Below, in pieces: positions 1 through 8,834 of a DNA stretch of 64,000 nt. Location: positions 558,001-622,000 of the forward strand of contig OZ244872.1 in the NCBI GenBank assembly GCA_965221215.1, read 5' to 3'. Both the position numbers and the translations under genes were made by a program. This DNA is from Aldehydirespirator sp965221215. Its GTDB lineage: Bacteria > Actinomycetota > Acidimicrobiia > Acidimicrobiales > Aldehydirespiratoraceae. The notes below the pieces were generated by a model. The model worked only from the letters and a program-made list of their open reading frames with translations, was not told where the DNA came from and did no database searches. The number at the start of each line of letters is the position of its first letter. Position 1 is the stretch's first letter.

Positions 1-201
1 TTGATCACCGGAACCGGCTCCGAGCGGGTCGACCTGCCCTGGGTGGGGGTGCGCCACCGCCGCTGGGAGCCCGAGCCGCTGCGCTGGCTGGGAGTGCGGG
101 TCAGCCGCTGGATCCTGGCCGCGGCCGACACCTACGAGTACCGCACCAACCGCGAGGCGAGAGCCGCGGTGTACCTGGCCCGCAAACTCCGCAACGACTG
201 A
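1..201 (+). CDS. C-terminal 66 residues of an unidentified protein (5' end outside window)
   Basis: The reading frame is open from the left edge to a TGA at 199-201, so this is probably the tail of a longer gene rather than a 66-residue protein. The segment is basic and Trp/Arg-rich (WEPEPLRWLGVRVSRW), with no complete motif. I do not recognise the family. The pattern of a basic Pro-Glu-Pro-Leu-Arg segment followed by an amphipathic helix recalls the C-termini of some FAD-dependent oxidoreductases, but this is only an impression. The next gene is convergent, with its stop about 20 bases away. Confidence 0.4.
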   Translation: MITGTGSERVDLPWVGVRHRRWEPEPLRWLGVRVSRWILAAADTYEYRTNREARAAVYLARKLRND

Positions 202-222
202 CGGCTGGCCTCTAGCCGAGTT

Positions 223-1434
223 CTACTGCTCGACGACGGCGGGCAGCGTCAACACTTGGTAGACCTCTTCGGCGTTGAGGCACTCGAAGAGTCTGGCGGC
301 CTCGTCGCCGAGTTGAGCGAGTTCGCTCTCTTCGAGCTGGTCTATGTCGAGGGTGCCGAACCCGAGAGCCAGAACGTGCGGGCTGTCCGCGACGAGGGAG
401 GCCATGCACACCCCAGCCTCCTCACGCAGCCCTTCGACCCTCGATGTGGTGAACGCGGCAAACAGTGCGGTCTTGCTCTCCAGCGTGAGGCAGTCGAGAA
501 GGGACGCCGCGGGCGCGAAGGCTTCGGTGACGGTCGCGGTTCGGAACGTCTCGAACAGTTCCTCGCCGACCCTTTCTCGCACGCACGCAACCTCCTCCAC
601 GGGGATCATCCCAACGATGTCGTCCCCGGTGAAGGTGTCGTCTTGGTCCAGCCTCGTCGTGAGTTTGACGAGCACGTCCACCTGGTTTGTCACGCTGAGA
701 CAGTCGAACATCAGCTTGTTGGAGTCGAACAGGGCCTCGGTATCGATCTCCTCGAGTGCCGGCCGCAGCAACTCGAACCTGACCCGAATGACTTCGGGGT
801 TCTCTCGCCCTACGGCGATGCTGCACTGGCGCGCCTCGGCATCGGTTCTCTCGTGGTGGGAGTCGACCAGCACCAGGCCAAGGAGCACAACGTTGTCGTC
901 CGTCAGGCAAGTCAGGAACGACCCGGCGCCTGAAGCCCCGACCTCCCCCACGAGCCTCCGCATGGGGAGGTCCAGCATGGCCACGTAGAGCTGCTCGCCG
1001 ATCTCGGCTCGGAGGCAGTCCCTCTCGGGTTGAGAGACCCGCGCCATAAGGTCGCGGCCAGTGGTGGTATCGGTGATGAACAAGTCCTCCAGCGAGCCGT
1101 CCGACTCCACCAGCGGGGCTGGCGCGCTCTCGCTTGGTGTCGTCTCGGCTGGCTGCGTCGTGGCCGGTGCCTCGGTTGTGGCCGGTGCCTGTGTCGTTGC
1201 CGGTGCCTGCGTGGTCGCTGGTGCCTGGGTTGTGGCGGGCACCTGGGTTGTGGCCGGTGCCTGTGTCGTGGCCGGTGCTTGCGTGGTCGCTGGTGCCTGG
1301 GTCGTCGCCGGCTCCTGTGTCGCGGTTGCAGGAGACCCGGCCTCATCGTCGGCCCCACAAGCGCTGGCGATCACGGCAATCGTCACTGCCACGATGGTGG
1401 TGGCGAGTCGCTTCCGGTTCGGTGTCGTACTCAT
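223..1434 (-). CDS. Secreted Thr/Pro-rich lipoprotein, unknown function
   Basis: 403 residues. The start at 1434 is chosen because an AGGGGG Shine-Dalgarno lies about 9 nt upstream and the protein then begins with a lipoprotein signal peptide: MSTTPNRKR, a hydrophobic stretch, and the lipobox ASAC. A low-complexity linker of about ten ATTQAP-type repeats (roughly residues 40-100) follows. After it comes a mostly helical, acidic domain containing several CL/CV motifs (FLTCLTDDN, LMFDCLSVTN, LLDCLTLES, LFECLNAEE), which suggests repeated small helical modules each with a Cys. No enzyme motif was seen. It is presumably anchored on the outer face of the membrane with the linker as a spacer. The function is not recognised. 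It is transcribed divergently from the aminotransferase gene. Confidence 0.75.
   Translation of the reverse strand: MSTTPNRKRLATTIVAVTIAVIASACGADDEAGSPATATQEPATTQAPATTQAPATTQAPATTQVPATTQAPATTQAPATTQAPATTEAPATTQPAETTPSESAPAPLVESDGSLEDLFITDTTTGRDLMARVSQPERDCLRAEIGEQLYVAMLDLPMRRLVGEVGASGAGSFLTCLTDDNVVLLGLVLVDSHHERTDAEARQCSIAVGRENPEVIRVRFELLRPALEEIDTEALFDSNKLMFDCLSVTNQVDVLVKLTTRLDQDDTFTGDDIVGMIPVEEVACVRERVGEELFETFRTATVTEAFAPAASLLDCLTLESKTALFAAFTTSRVEGLREEAGVCMASLVADSPHVLALGFGTLDIDQLEESELAQLGDEAARLFECLNAEEVYQVLTLPAVVEQ
1140..1325. repeat. 15-18 bp tandem repeats encoding the Pro-Ala-Thr-Thr-Gln linker
   Basis: On the + strand, units of the form GTGGCCGGTGCCTGG/TGTC recur about ten times with small substitutions. 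Read on the - strand they encode ATTQAP repeats of the lipoprotein. Length polymorphism by slippage would be expected here. Confidence 0.8.
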
Positions 1435-1557
1435 TGTGTGAATCCCCCTGGTCTTCGGCGACTCGGCAACGCCCGCGGCGTTGTTGCGCGGAGACTTGAA
1501 CGCGGAGCATAGTTGTTGAGCGCAGGTCCGGGTCCGGCTAGGGCATAATCTTCGGCC

Positions 1558-2850
1558 ATGACCACCAACGCCGACTTGGCCGAGCGGTATGCGGCCGCGC
1601 TGCCCAGCTTCCTGCACCTGCTCCACCACGAGCCGGTCTCCATCGACCGGGGCGAGGGCAGCTACGTGTTCGACGTCGAGGGCAACCGCTACCTCGACTT
1701 CTTCGGCGGGGTGCTCACCACCATGATCGGCCACGCCGAGCCCAGCGTGGTGGCCGCGGTGCAGGAGCAGGCGGCCAAAGTGATGCACACCTCCACGCTG
1801 TATCTGAGCGAGCCCATGATCGCCTTCGCCGAGGACGTGGCCCGAGTGTCGGGGATCGACGACGCCCGGGTGTTCTTCGTGCCGTCGGGCAGCGAGGCCA
1901 ACGACGCCGCCCTGCTGCTGGCCACCGCCTACCGCGGCTCCAACCAGATCCTGGCCATGCGCAACAGCTACCACGGGCGGACCTTCTCGGCGCAGGCGGT
2001 CACCGCCCAGCGCAGCTGGTCGTCCACCAGCCACACCGGACTCAACGTCACCTATGTGCACGGCGGCTACCGGCTCCGGAGCCCGTTCCGCCACCTCGAC
2101 GACGACGCCTACACCACGGCGTGCGTCGACGATCTGGTGCAGCTCCTCGACATGACCACCGCCGGCGACGTGGCCGCCATGATCGCCGAGCCCATCCAGG
2201 GCGTGGGCGGGTTCGCCATGCCCCCCGACGGCTTCTTCGGGGCCATGGGCAAGGTGCTGTCGTCGCACAACATCCTGTTCATCTCCGACGAGGTGCAGAC
2301 CGGCTGGGGCCGCACCGGCGAGCACTTCTGGGGCTACGAGGCCCACGGGATCGTGCCCGACATGCTCACCTTCGCCAAGGGCGTCGGCAACGGCATCACC
2401 CTGGCCGGCGTGGTGGCCCGGGCCGAGATCTTCGATGCGGTCAAAGCCCTCCAGTTCTCCACCTTCGGGGGCAACCCGCTGTCGGCCGCGGCCGGGCGGG
2501 CCACCCTGCGCCGGGTGCTCCACGACGACCTGCAGGGCAACGCCAAGGCGATGGGCCGGCGGCTGGCCGACGCGCTGGCGCCCGCGGTGGAGCGCTACGA
2601 CTGGGTGGCCGAGTTGCGGGGCCGGGGCCTCATGCAGGCCATGGAGTTCGTGCATCCCGGCTCTATCGAGCCCGACGCGGCCCGGGCCGCGGCGGTGCTG
2701 GAGGGGTGCCGCGACCGGGGGCTGCTGGTCGGCAAGGGCGGCCTCTACGGCAACGTGGTGCGGGTGACTCCCATGCTCAACGTCACCGCAGAGGAGATCG
2801 ACGAGGGCGCCGAAGCTCTAGTGGGAGCGCTGGCCGCGGCCGACGCCTGA
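1558..2850 (+). CDS. Class III PLP-dependent aminotransferase
   Basis: 430 residues, normal length for fold-type I class III aminotransferases (AGXT2, beta-alanine, GABA and ornithine transaminases). The PLP pocket is visible: SGSEAND for phosphate binding, the SYHGRT segment, ISDEVQTGWGRTG with the conserved Asp, and the Schiff-base lysine K274 in TFAKGVGNG, followed by STFGGNPL. The protein is cytosolic and transfers an amino group between an omega- or beta-amino acid and an oxo-acid. A beta-alanine/beta-aminoisobutyrate transaminase would complete the pyrimidine-degradation cluster at 47.5-56.6 kb, but the gene is 46 kb away and substrate cannot be read from sequence. A TAATCT -10 hexamer at 1546-1551 lies 6 nt before the ATG, suggesting a leaderless transcript. 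Confidence 0.9.
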   Translation: MTTNADLAERYAAALPSFLHLLHHEPVSIDRGEGSYVFDVEGNRYLDFFGGVLTTMIGHAEPSVVAAVQEQAAKVMHTSTLYLSEPMIAFAEDVARVSGIDDARVFFVPSGSEANDAALLLATAYRGSNQILAMRNSYHGRTFSAQAVTAQRSWSSTSHTGLNVTYVHGGYRLRSPFRHLDDDAYTTACVDDLVQLLDMTTAGDVAAMIAEPIQGVGGFAMPPDGFFGAMGKVLSSHNILFISDEVQTGWGRTGEHFWGYEAHGIVPDMLTFAKGVGNGITLAGVVARAEIFDAVKALQFSTFGGNPLSAAAGRATLRRVLHDDLQGNAKAMGRRLADALAPAVERYDWVAELRGRGLMQAMEFVHPGSIEPDAARAAAVLEGCRDRGLLVGKGGLYGNVVRVTPMLNVTAEEIDEGAEALVGALAAADA

Positions 2851-2859
2851 GCGTTCGGC

Positions 2860-4137
2860 TCAAGACGGGGAGAGGTGGGCGGTGGCGCCCCGGCCCAGCG
2901 CTCGCAGGAAGACTCCGGCTCGGGGCTTGGGATAGAAGAAGCTGGACTTGGGGGGCATCTTGCTGCCCTCGTCGGCCACCGACAGCAGCTCGTCCACCGA
3001 CAGCGGATACATCACGAAGCCGATGCGGTCGGCGGCGTCGCAGCGACTGATCAGCTCGTCGAGGCCGGCGGTGTCGGGCACGTAGTCGACGCTGCCGGCA
3101 GCCGCCAGTTCCTCGGCGCCGAGCACCGGGTCCAGCACCCGCCGGCGGAGCCGGTCGACGTCGAGCGCGTCGAGGGCGCCCGCCTCCGAGTCCGGCGGGG
3201 GCAGCGTCAGCCGGTGCCATGCCCCCGCTGCGTAGACACCCACCTCGCCCCGGTTCCGGGGCCGTGCGTCCTCCGCGTCGGCCACCCGCTCGAGTTCGCC
3301 GCCCATGTAGCTGGCCCGCGACCGCAGCGCCCACAGGCAGTCCTCGTGGCTGTCGTGGACCTTGTCGGACACCACCCGGTGGTAGGCCTCCACATGGAGC
3401 TGGCTGTGGGGGAACACCGCGGCCAGTGTGCGGGTGAGGGCGGGATTGTCCGGATCCTGGGCCAGGGCCCGCCGTGCTGCGGCCGAGCGGTGGTGCCCGT
3501 CGGTCACGTACAGCACCTTGTCGGCGACGGCCTCCAGCAGCCAGTCGGTCATCTGGGCCGGAACGGTCCAGATCTGGTGGCGGACCAGGTGTGAGCCGAA
3601 CTCCAGCTCGGGCGGGGCGGATCCGGCGATGTCGTCCAGCAGGGTTGCGTACTCCGAGTCGGCCCACGCTCGCACCGTCATGGCCACCGGATGCGACGTG
3701 GCGCCCACCCCCAGCAGATGCGAAGTCAGCAACTCGGTGCGGTCCTCCCGCACGCCCTCATGGATGCGGATGCGGCCGTCGTCGAAGCCGTCTACCGCCA
3801 CCGCGCAGATCATGCCGGTCTGCGAGCCCCGGGCGTGGCTCAGGCGGTACAGGTACAGGGCGCGCCGGCGCGTCGGGGCGAACACCTCGGCGTCGAGCAG
3901 GCGGGTGAGGGCCGCTGCGCCCAGGGTGACGAGCCGGTCGATGGACAGGCTCTCGTCGTCGAGCACGTCCTCGCTGCTGCGGGTGACGTTGACGTAGCTG
4001 TACGGATTCTCCCGCACGATCGAGCGGCGCTGGCCCGCAGTGAGGTTGTCGTAGGCGCGGCTGATCACTCGGTCGGCCCACTCGGGCTTCACGAGCCAGC
4101 CCGCGAAGGGCGCCAGCAGCGGCGCCGACGCGCTCAT
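2860..4137 (-). CDS. DUF1015 family protein
   Basis: 425 residues with the DUF1015 signature: an N-terminal PYSYVNVTR segment, a central ADSEYATLLD region, and the hallmark TDGHHRSAAARRAL motif near residue 210. The family is often found next to 3-phosphoglycerate dehydrogenase, as here: serA lies directly upstream with a 39-nt gap on the same strand. The GHHR motif resembles that of ParB/Srx-fold serine kinases, so a role in serine or phosphoserine metabolism is a reasonable inference, though none is assigned from this sequence. The 3' end lies only 9 bases from the convergent aminotransferase stop. Confidence 0.85.
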   Translation of the reverse strand: MSASAPLLAPFAGWLVKPEWADRVISRAYDNLTAGQRRSIVRENPYSYVNVTRSSEDVLDDESLSIDRLVTLGAAALTRLLDAEVFAPTRRRALYLYRLSHARGSQTGMICAVAVDGFDDGRIRIHEGVREDRTELLTSHLLGVGATSHPVAMTVRAWADSEYATLLDDIAGSAPPELEFGSHLVRHQIWTVPAQMTDWLLEAVADKVLYVTDGHHRSAAARRALAQDPDNPALTRTLAAVFPHSQLHVEAYHRVVSDKVHDSHEDCLWALRSRASYMGGELERVADAEDARPRNRGEVGVYAAGAWHRLTLPPPDSEAGALDALDVDRLRRRVLDPVLGAEELAAAGSVDYVPDTAGLDELISRCDAADRIGFVMYPLSVDELLSVADEGSKMPPKSSFFYPKPRAGVFLRALGRGATAHLSPS

Positions 4138-4176
4138 CGGGCCGACCGGGTGAGCCGAATTCTCGTCGCGTGTGGA

Positions 4177-5379
4177 TCAGGCATCGAGCACCGATACGCC
4201 GATCACGTCGGGAAGGGCTCGGACCGCTTCGAGCCGGGCCTCGCTGATGTCTCCGGCCACGTCGATGGTGGCCGCCGCCGCCACTGAGCCCGCGAATATC
4301 AGGTTGCTCATGTTGGCCACGTTGAGGTTCCCGCCCCGCAGCTCCTCCAGGACCGAGGCCAGCACCCCGACCCGGTCGTAGTGGCGCACACTGAGCGTGG
4401 CCGTGCGGTTGGGGGCTTGCTCAAGGTTCACGCAGTTGGCGACGGAACCGGTGCGGAACTCCTCGATCACCTCCACGGTGCCCTCGGCCACCGCCTCCTG
4501 GGCCTGCCGGGTCGAGGCGCCGATGTGATGGGTGGCGACCACCTTGGGGTGGCGGGCCAGGGCGGAGTCGATCGTCCCGGCGCCCGAGGCGGGCTCGTCG
4601 GCGAACACGTCGATGCCGGCTCGCATGTCGGTCGAGTCGAGCGCGGCGATCAGGGCCTGCTCGTCCACGACCTCGCCTCTGGCGGTATTGATCAGCACCG
4701 CGTCGGGCCTCATGGCGGCCAGGAAGGCGGCGTCGACCATGCCCGCGGTGCGGTCGCCGCCGGGAACGTGCAGCGACACAATGTCGGAGGCGGCCAGCAC
4801 CGCGGCCCGGTCCGGCAGGGTCTGCACGCCGATCTCGCCCATGCGCCGACGCACCGGTTTGTCTCGGGGCTTGTCCTCGGTGACGACTCGCAGGCCGCAG
4901 GCCGCGGCCCGCTCGGCCACCTCCAGGCCGATGGCGCCCATGCCGATGATCCCGAGGGTGGCGCCGTGCAGGCCGCGGGCCTTGCTGTAGGCCTTCTTGT
5001 TCCACTGTCCGGCCCGCACGTCGACGGCGGCGGCGGCGATGTGGCGGTCGATGGCGAACATCAGGCCCAGCGTCAGCTCGGCCACCGCGATGGCGTTGCG
5101 GCCGGGGACGTTGCACACGAACACGCCGAGCTCGGCGGCTCGGGCGCAGTCGATGGTGTTGGTCCCGGCGCCGGCTCGCACCACCAGGCCGAGTTGGTCG
5201 CCGGCCTCGATGGTGGCGGCCGTCACCCGGGTGCTGCGCACCACGAGCACGTCGAAGCCGGCGATGTGGTCGGGCAGGTCTTCGGCGGTGAGGGAGGGTT
5301 GGAGGGTGCAGGTGTCGCCGCCGTCGCGCAGTCGCTGCACTGCGGAGTCGGACAGGCCGTCGGCGAACAGGACTCTCAT
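4177..5379 (-). CDS. serA: D-3-phosphoglycerate dehydrogenase with C-terminal ACT domain
   Basis: 400 residues. It catalyses the first step of serine synthesis, NAD+-dependent oxidation of 3-phosphoglycerate. The Rossmann motif GIIGMGAIGLEVAER, the catalytic Arg in NTARGEVVDEQA, the Glu in DVFADEP and the His in HHIGAST are all present. The last ~70 residues form an ACT domain (LSVRHYDRVGVLASVLEE) that normally binds serine for feedback control. The frame is open further upstream, but the ATG at 5379 has a GAGGTGG ribosome site about 9 nt upstream and matches the family start MRVLFADG. It probably forms an operon with the DUF1015 gene. Serine feeds glycine and one-carbon folate units, which fits the divergent folD. 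Confidence 0.93.
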   Translation of the reverse strand: MRVLFADGLSDSAVQRLRDGGDTCTLQPSLTAEDLPDHIAGFDVLVVRSTRVTAATIEAGDQLGLVVRAGAGTNTIDCARAAELGVFVCNVPGRNAIAVAELTLGLMFAIDRHIAAAAVDVRAGQWNKKAYSKARGLHGATLGIIGMGAIGLEVAERAAACGLRVVTEDKPRDKPVRRRMGEIGVQTLPDRAAVLAASDIVSLHVPGGDRTAGMVDAAFLAAMRPDAVLINTARGEVVDEQALIAALDSTDMRAGIDVFADEPASGAGTIDSALARHPKVVATHHIGASTRQAQEAVAEGTVEVIEEFRTGSVANCVNLEQAPNRTATLSVRHYDRVGVLASVLEELRGGNLNVANMSNLIFAGSVAAAATIDVAGDISEARLEAVRALPDVIGVSVLDA

Positions 5380-5441
5380 GCGGCTACCACCTCGGGGTTC
5401 GGGAGCGGCGATAATACGGGGCCCGAACCGCAATTGGAACA

Positions 5442-5458
5442 GTTCCGTATGCTGGAAC
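5442..5458. promoter_or_regulatory. Putative IclR-type operator between serA and folD
   Basis: GTTCCGTATGCTGGAAC is a 17-bp imperfect palindrome with TTCC/GGAA arms. It closely matches the palindrome at 16029-16045 between fhs and the dehydrogenase gene, sharing GTTCCGTAT and GGAAC. A second inverted arm pair (GGAAC at 5436-5440 against GTTCC) abuts it on the left. It lies about 90 bp before the folD start and 63 bp before serA. Assignment to the IclR protein at 20492 is inference. Confidence 0.55.
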
Positions 5459-5545
5459 GCTCATCGTAGGCCGGTGGGGTCTAGCCTGTCACGAGGCTTC
5501 TGCCGACTGGTCCGGCGGGGTTGTTTGCTGGCAGCAGGAGGACAG

Positions 5546-6430
5546 ATGACCGAGCAGTTCGAGTTGACCGCGGGCGGCGCCGTGTTGATGGACGGCAACC
5601 GGCTCCGCGACGAGATCGTAGCCGAGCTCAACGCCGAGATCACCGCCGCGGGCTCTCCGCCGGTGTGTTTGGCCACGGTGCTGGTTGGGGACGACAAGCC
5701 CAGCCGCATCTATGTTCGCAACAAGCAGCGCAAGGCCACCGAGGCCGCCATGGAGTCCCGGCACGTCGAGCTCGGCGCCGACGCCACCCAGTCGGAGGTG
5801 GAGGAGGCGGTCGGGGGCCTGGCCGCCGATCCGGGCGTGCACGGCATCTTGGTGCAGCTGCCGCTGCCGGAGGGGCTCGACGCCGACGCGGTGCTGGACC
5901 TGATCCCGCCGGAGAAGGATGTGGACGGGCTGACGCCGAGGTCGATGGGCCGGCTGGTGAGGGGTCAGCGGGGTCATGTGCCCTGCACGCCGCTGGGGGT
6001 GATGCGCCTGCTGGACCGCTACGGCGTGGCGGTGTCGGGCAAGAGCGCGGTGGTGATCGGCCGCTCCACCCTGGTGGGGCTGCCGCAGGTGCTGCTGCTG
6101 GGTCGCAAGGGGGTGGACGCCACCCCGACGCTGGCCCACAGCCGCACTCCGGAGCTGCAGGAGGTGTGCCGGCAGGCCGACATCATCGTGGCCGCGGCGG
6201 GCATGGCCCGGCTGGTGACCGCCGATTTCGTGCGGCCGGGCGCGGCCGTGATCGACGTGGGAATCTCGCGCACGGCCGACGGCATCGTGGGCGATGTGGA
6301 CTTCGAGTCGGTGCAGGAGGTGGCCGGCGCGGTGACGCCGATGCCGGGCGGCACGGGCCCGATGACGATCGCCTGCCTGCTCCAGAACACCCTTGCCGCA
6401 GCCCGAATGCTGGGCGCCTTCCCGAACTAG
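5546..6430 (+). CDS. folD: Bifunctional methylene-THF dehydrogenase / methenyl-THF cyclohydrolase
   Basis: 294 residues. It interconverts 5,10-methylene-THF and 10-formyl-THF in the cytosol with NADP+. The catalytic pair Tyr56-Lys60 sits in IYVRNKQRKA. QLPLPEGLDADAV, the DVDG loop, the cofactor-binding VVIGRSTLVGLP segment and the C-terminal PGGTGPMT are all typical. The start is fixed by a strong AGGAGGA site 4-10 bases before ATG 5546, although the frame is open far upstream. It links the one-carbon dehydrogenase (16143) to formate-THF ligase (14249). The palindrome upstream suggests joint control with those genes. Confidence 0.96.
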   Translation: MTEQFELTAGGAVLMDGNRLRDEIVAELNAEITAAGSPPVCLATVLVGDDKPSRIYVRNKQRKATEAAMESRHVELGADATQSEVEEAVGGLAADPGVHGILVQLPLPEGLDADAVLDLIPPEKDVDGLTPRSMGRLVRGQRGHVPCTPLGVMRLLDRYGVAVSGKSAVVIGRSTLVGLPQVLLLGRKGVDATPTLAHSRTPELQEVCRQADIIVAAAGMARLVTADFVRPGAAVIDVGISRTADGIVGDVDFESVQEVAGAVTPMPGGTGPMTIACLLQNTLAAARMLGAFPN

Positions 6431-6440
6431 GGCTCCCCCG

Positions 6441-7205
6441 CTAGGCGACGTCGAGGTGACGGCGGATGGCCCAGTTGAACAGGTCCCAGCCGTAGCCGCC
6501 GTACACGATGTCGTCTCGGGAGGCCCGGGCGGCCTCGGCTGAGATGGGCACCCCGCGGCGGGCCTTCATCTGGATCTCGGCCACCCGTTCCATCATCACG
6601 AACCAGCCGACGGCGTCGGCGGGGCTGGCGCCGACGGTGAGCAGGCCGTGGTTGGCCAGGATCGCGGCACGGCAGTCTCCGAGGGCGACGGCGATGCGCT
6701 TGCCACCGTCGCAGGAGAGGATCTGGACCTCCTCGTCGTCGAAGAGGGCGTGGTCCTCGAAGAACAGGGTCGCTTCCTGGGTGGTGGGCTCGATCATGCG
6801 CCGCTCGGCCGCGAACGGGGTGCCCCAGGCCGTGTGGGTGTGGGCGGCCGCGGCGACATCGGGCCGGGCCTCGTGGATCGGGTAGTGGATGTAGTAGGCG
6901 GTGACGTTGATGTCGGCGGGTCGGCCCTCTTGGTCGACGGCACGGCCGTCGGGCGCCACCAGCACCATGTCGGAGGGCTGGGCCCGCTCGAAGGGAACCC
7001 GGTTGCGCAGCAGCCACATGTGGTCGGGCTGCTCAGTGTCGCGGCAGGTGATGTGGCCGTCGCCCAGCTCCCCCCAACGCAGCGCGGCGAACAGCCGGTA
7101 CGAGGCAGCAAGATCGTCCAGCAGCCGAGCCCGCTCCGCCACAGGATCAGCCAAAACCGGCTCAACCACCGGCCACCCCTTATCGGCGCTGGTCACGACG
7201 CACAT
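6441..7205 (-). CDS. Class II aldolase/adducin family protein
   Basis: 254 residues. It carries the Zn-binding HTHTAWG pair and the later His in ILANHGLLTVG, with the N-terminal GDGHITCRD segment in place of the usual GNxS loop. Such cytosolic enzymes cleave or decarboxylate hydroxy-aldehydes or hydroxy-acids (fuculose-phosphate aldolase, ribulose-phosphate epimerase, HMP-CoA-type activities). The substrate cannot be inferred. It lies 78 nt downstream of rmuC on the same strand and convergent with folD. A diverged remnant of the same rmuC-aldolase junction is found at 10.9-11.4 kb. Confidence 0.82.
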   Translation of the reverse strand: MCVVTSADKGWPVVEPVLADPVAERARLLDDLAASYRLFAALRWGELGDGHITCRDTEQPDHMWLLRNRVPFERAQPSDMVLVAPDGRAVDQEGRPADINVTAYYIHYPIHEARPDVAAAAHTHTAWGTPFAAERRMIEPTTQEATLFFEDHALFDDEEVQILSCDGGKRIAVALGDCRAAILANHGLLTVGASPADAVGWFVMMERVAEIQMKARRGVPISAEAARASRDDIVYGGYGWDLFNWAIRRHLDVA

Positions 7206-7283
7206 TCTGCCACCATCCCCCGACGCATTGCCCTATCGTCCAACGCTTGTGAGCGCCAGTCGGCAGTTGCTCCGGGTGGCTGC

Positions 7284-8693
7284 TCAGGCGGTGAGCGTGC
7301 GGGGCAGCAGCATGTCCGGAGTCTCCTCGTCGGTGTCGCCGTTGTCCCTGTGGCCGGTCACCGGCCTGACGGAGTCCTCCACCGGCGATAGCTCGGGGAC
7401 CCGCTTGAGTTCGGAGACCACGTTCAGGCTCTCGAAGCGGCGCGCTTGGGGCATGACCCGGCCCTCGAGAGAGCCCACGCCCTTGTTGTAGGCGGCCAGT
7501 GCCCTGCCGAGGCCCGTCCCCATGTCGTCCATGTGCTCCGCGAAGACCCGCAGCCGGTCGTAGAGGTCCTTGCCGAGGTCGGCGATCTTCTGGGCGTTGT
7601 GCTGCATGTCCTGCTGCTGCCAGGCCAGTGCCACCGTCCGCAGGAAGGCAAGCAGCAGCCCCGGTGTGGCGATGAGCACCCTGTGCTCCTGCCAGGTCTG
7701 CTCCCAAAGGGTGGGCTGCACCTTCATGGCCGCGTCGAGGATCGGGTCGGCGGGCACGAACATCAGCACGAAGTCGGGCGACCCGGCCACGACATCGGCG
7801 TAGTCCCGCTCGCTCAGGCTCTTGGCGTGCCTTGATATGGCGGAGGCGTGGCTGGAGAGCAAGGTCCGCTTCTCGGCTTCGTCGGTGGCCTCGTGGGCTC
7901 TGAGGTAGTTGTCCAGCGGGGCCTTGGCGTCGATTACGACCTTGAGGCCTCCGGGCACGCTCACGACCGCATCGGGCCGCACGACGCGGCCGGCCACCGG
8001 CACCGAGTGCTGGGGGTAGTAGTCGATGTGCTTGTTCAACCCGGCCAACTCCAGGATGTTGCCCAACTCCTGCTCGGCCCACTGGCCTCGGATGTTGGGC
8101 GACCTGAGCGCTTCGCTGAGACTGCTGGCCACTTTCTGCAGCGAGGCCACCTGGCTGGTTAGCCCCTCGTAGGCACCGACACGCCGTTTCTCGATGTCGG
8201 CGGCGTGCTCACCGAGCTTCTCGAGGCTCTCGCGGATGGGGGCCACCATGGCGTCGATGGCCTCCTTGCGCTTCTCGAGGTCGGCCGCGCTGAGCTGCTG
8301 CTGGCCGTCGAACTGTTCCTTGGCCTGCTTGAGCAGAGCCTCGGAGTTCTCCTTCAGAACGCCTGCGGCGAGTCCTCTAAATTGATTATCGAGATCCGAG
8401 CGGGCCTTGTCCAGCTCCTCAACTCGGGCCTCGTGGGCCGCCGTGACCGCTGCCAACTCGGTCTGGGCCGACACCAAGCTCTCGCGCGCCGAGTCGCGCT
8501 CCCGGCGGGCTGAGTCGCGCTCGTCGCGGACCTGTGCCACCTCCCGCTCTCGCTCTTGGAGCTGCACGCTCAATCTGGCCATGTCACTGGATGAGTAGGC
8601 CGCTGCTGATGGGCGCCTGCTCCGCACGATCACCACCGCGGCAGCGGCGATGAACAGGGCTGAGACAAGCAGGACGACTGCTGTTGGTTCCAT
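7284..8693 (-). CDS. rmuC: RmuC family protein (DNA recombination limiting factor)
   Basis: 469 residues from ATG 8693. An upstream TTG at 8774 would add 27 residues with no better ribosome site, and the ATG start places the membrane anchor (VVLLVSALFIAAAAVVIV) at the N-terminus as is usual. A long coiled coil of REREVAQVRDERDSA-type heptads (residues ~45-170) precedes the RmuC domain with RGQWAEQELGNILELAGL, VVIDAKAPLDNYLRA and LLIATPGLLLAFLRTVA-like segments. The restriction-endonuclease-like Asp and Lys (DAV...DAKAP) are visible. The family limits inversions at short inverted repeats. The biochemical activity is not established from the sequence. Confidence 0.9.
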   Translation of the reverse strand: MEPTAVVLLVSALFIAAAAVVIVRSRRPSAAAYSSSDMARLSVQLQEREREVAQVRDERDSARRERDSARESLVSAQTELAAVTAAHEARVEELDKARSDLDNQFRGLAAGVLKENSEALLKQAKEQFDGQQQLSAADLEKRKEAIDAMVAPIRESLEKLGEHAADIEKRRVGAYEGLTSQVASLQKVASSLSEALRSPNIRGQWAEQELGNILELAGLNKHIDYYPQHSVPVAGRVVRPDAVVSVPGGLKVVIDAKAPLDNYLRAHEATDEAEKRTLLSSHASAISRHAKSLSERDYADVVAGSPDFVLMFVPADPILDAAMKVQPTLWEQTWQEHRVLIATPGLLLAFLRTVALAWQQQDMQHNAQKIADLGKDLYDRLRVFAEHMDDMGTGLGRALAAYNKGVGSLEGRVMPQARRFESLNVVSELKRVPELSPVEDSVRPVTGHRDNGDTDEETPDMLLPRTLTA

Positions 8694-8786
8694 GAGCGAG
8701 AAAGTACTGCCCCCCTGTGACACCGCAGGGTGATACCCCGCGACCCTCGGCCGGGGCCTCCCATCGATAAGCAAGTCTCTGTATCA

Positions 8787-8816
8787 TTGACTTTATCGTT
8801 AGTAGCAAAATACAAG
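8787..8816 (+). promoter_or_regulatory. Possible promoter/operator of the Fic gene
   Basis: This AT-rich island between rmuC and the Fic gene contains TTGACT at 8787-8792 and TACAAG at 8811-8816 (18-bp spacer). It also has the sequence TCGTTAGTAGCAAAATA, which shares the GTAGCAAAA core with the 23-bp repeats upstream of the DUF4143-type ATPase. Both assignments are tentative. Confidence 0.3.
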
Positions 8817-8834
8817 GATAGGAGGATGGCCCCG

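Noticed and set aside
1468..1482. AACGCC-CGC-GGCGTT inverted repeat upstream of the lipoprotein gene as an operator
   Set aside because: Short GC-rich palindromes are common in such DNA, and there is no second copy to support it.
223..2655. An 810-residue - strand frame running through the aminotransferase gene
   Set aside because: Only the part from 1434 down is real (signal peptide, lipobox and ribosome site). The rest is the antisense of the class III aminotransferase.
4381..5469. A 362-residue + strand frame opposite serA
   Set aside because: Gly/His/Val-rich composition typical of the antisense of a GC-rich gene. serA motifs on the other strand are complete.
8777..8830. Fic start at ATG 8826 or at the upstream frame start 8730
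   Set aside because: AGGAGG abuts 8826 with no spacing, and the upstream extension has no ribosome site. ATG 8835 has ideal 9-nt spacing.
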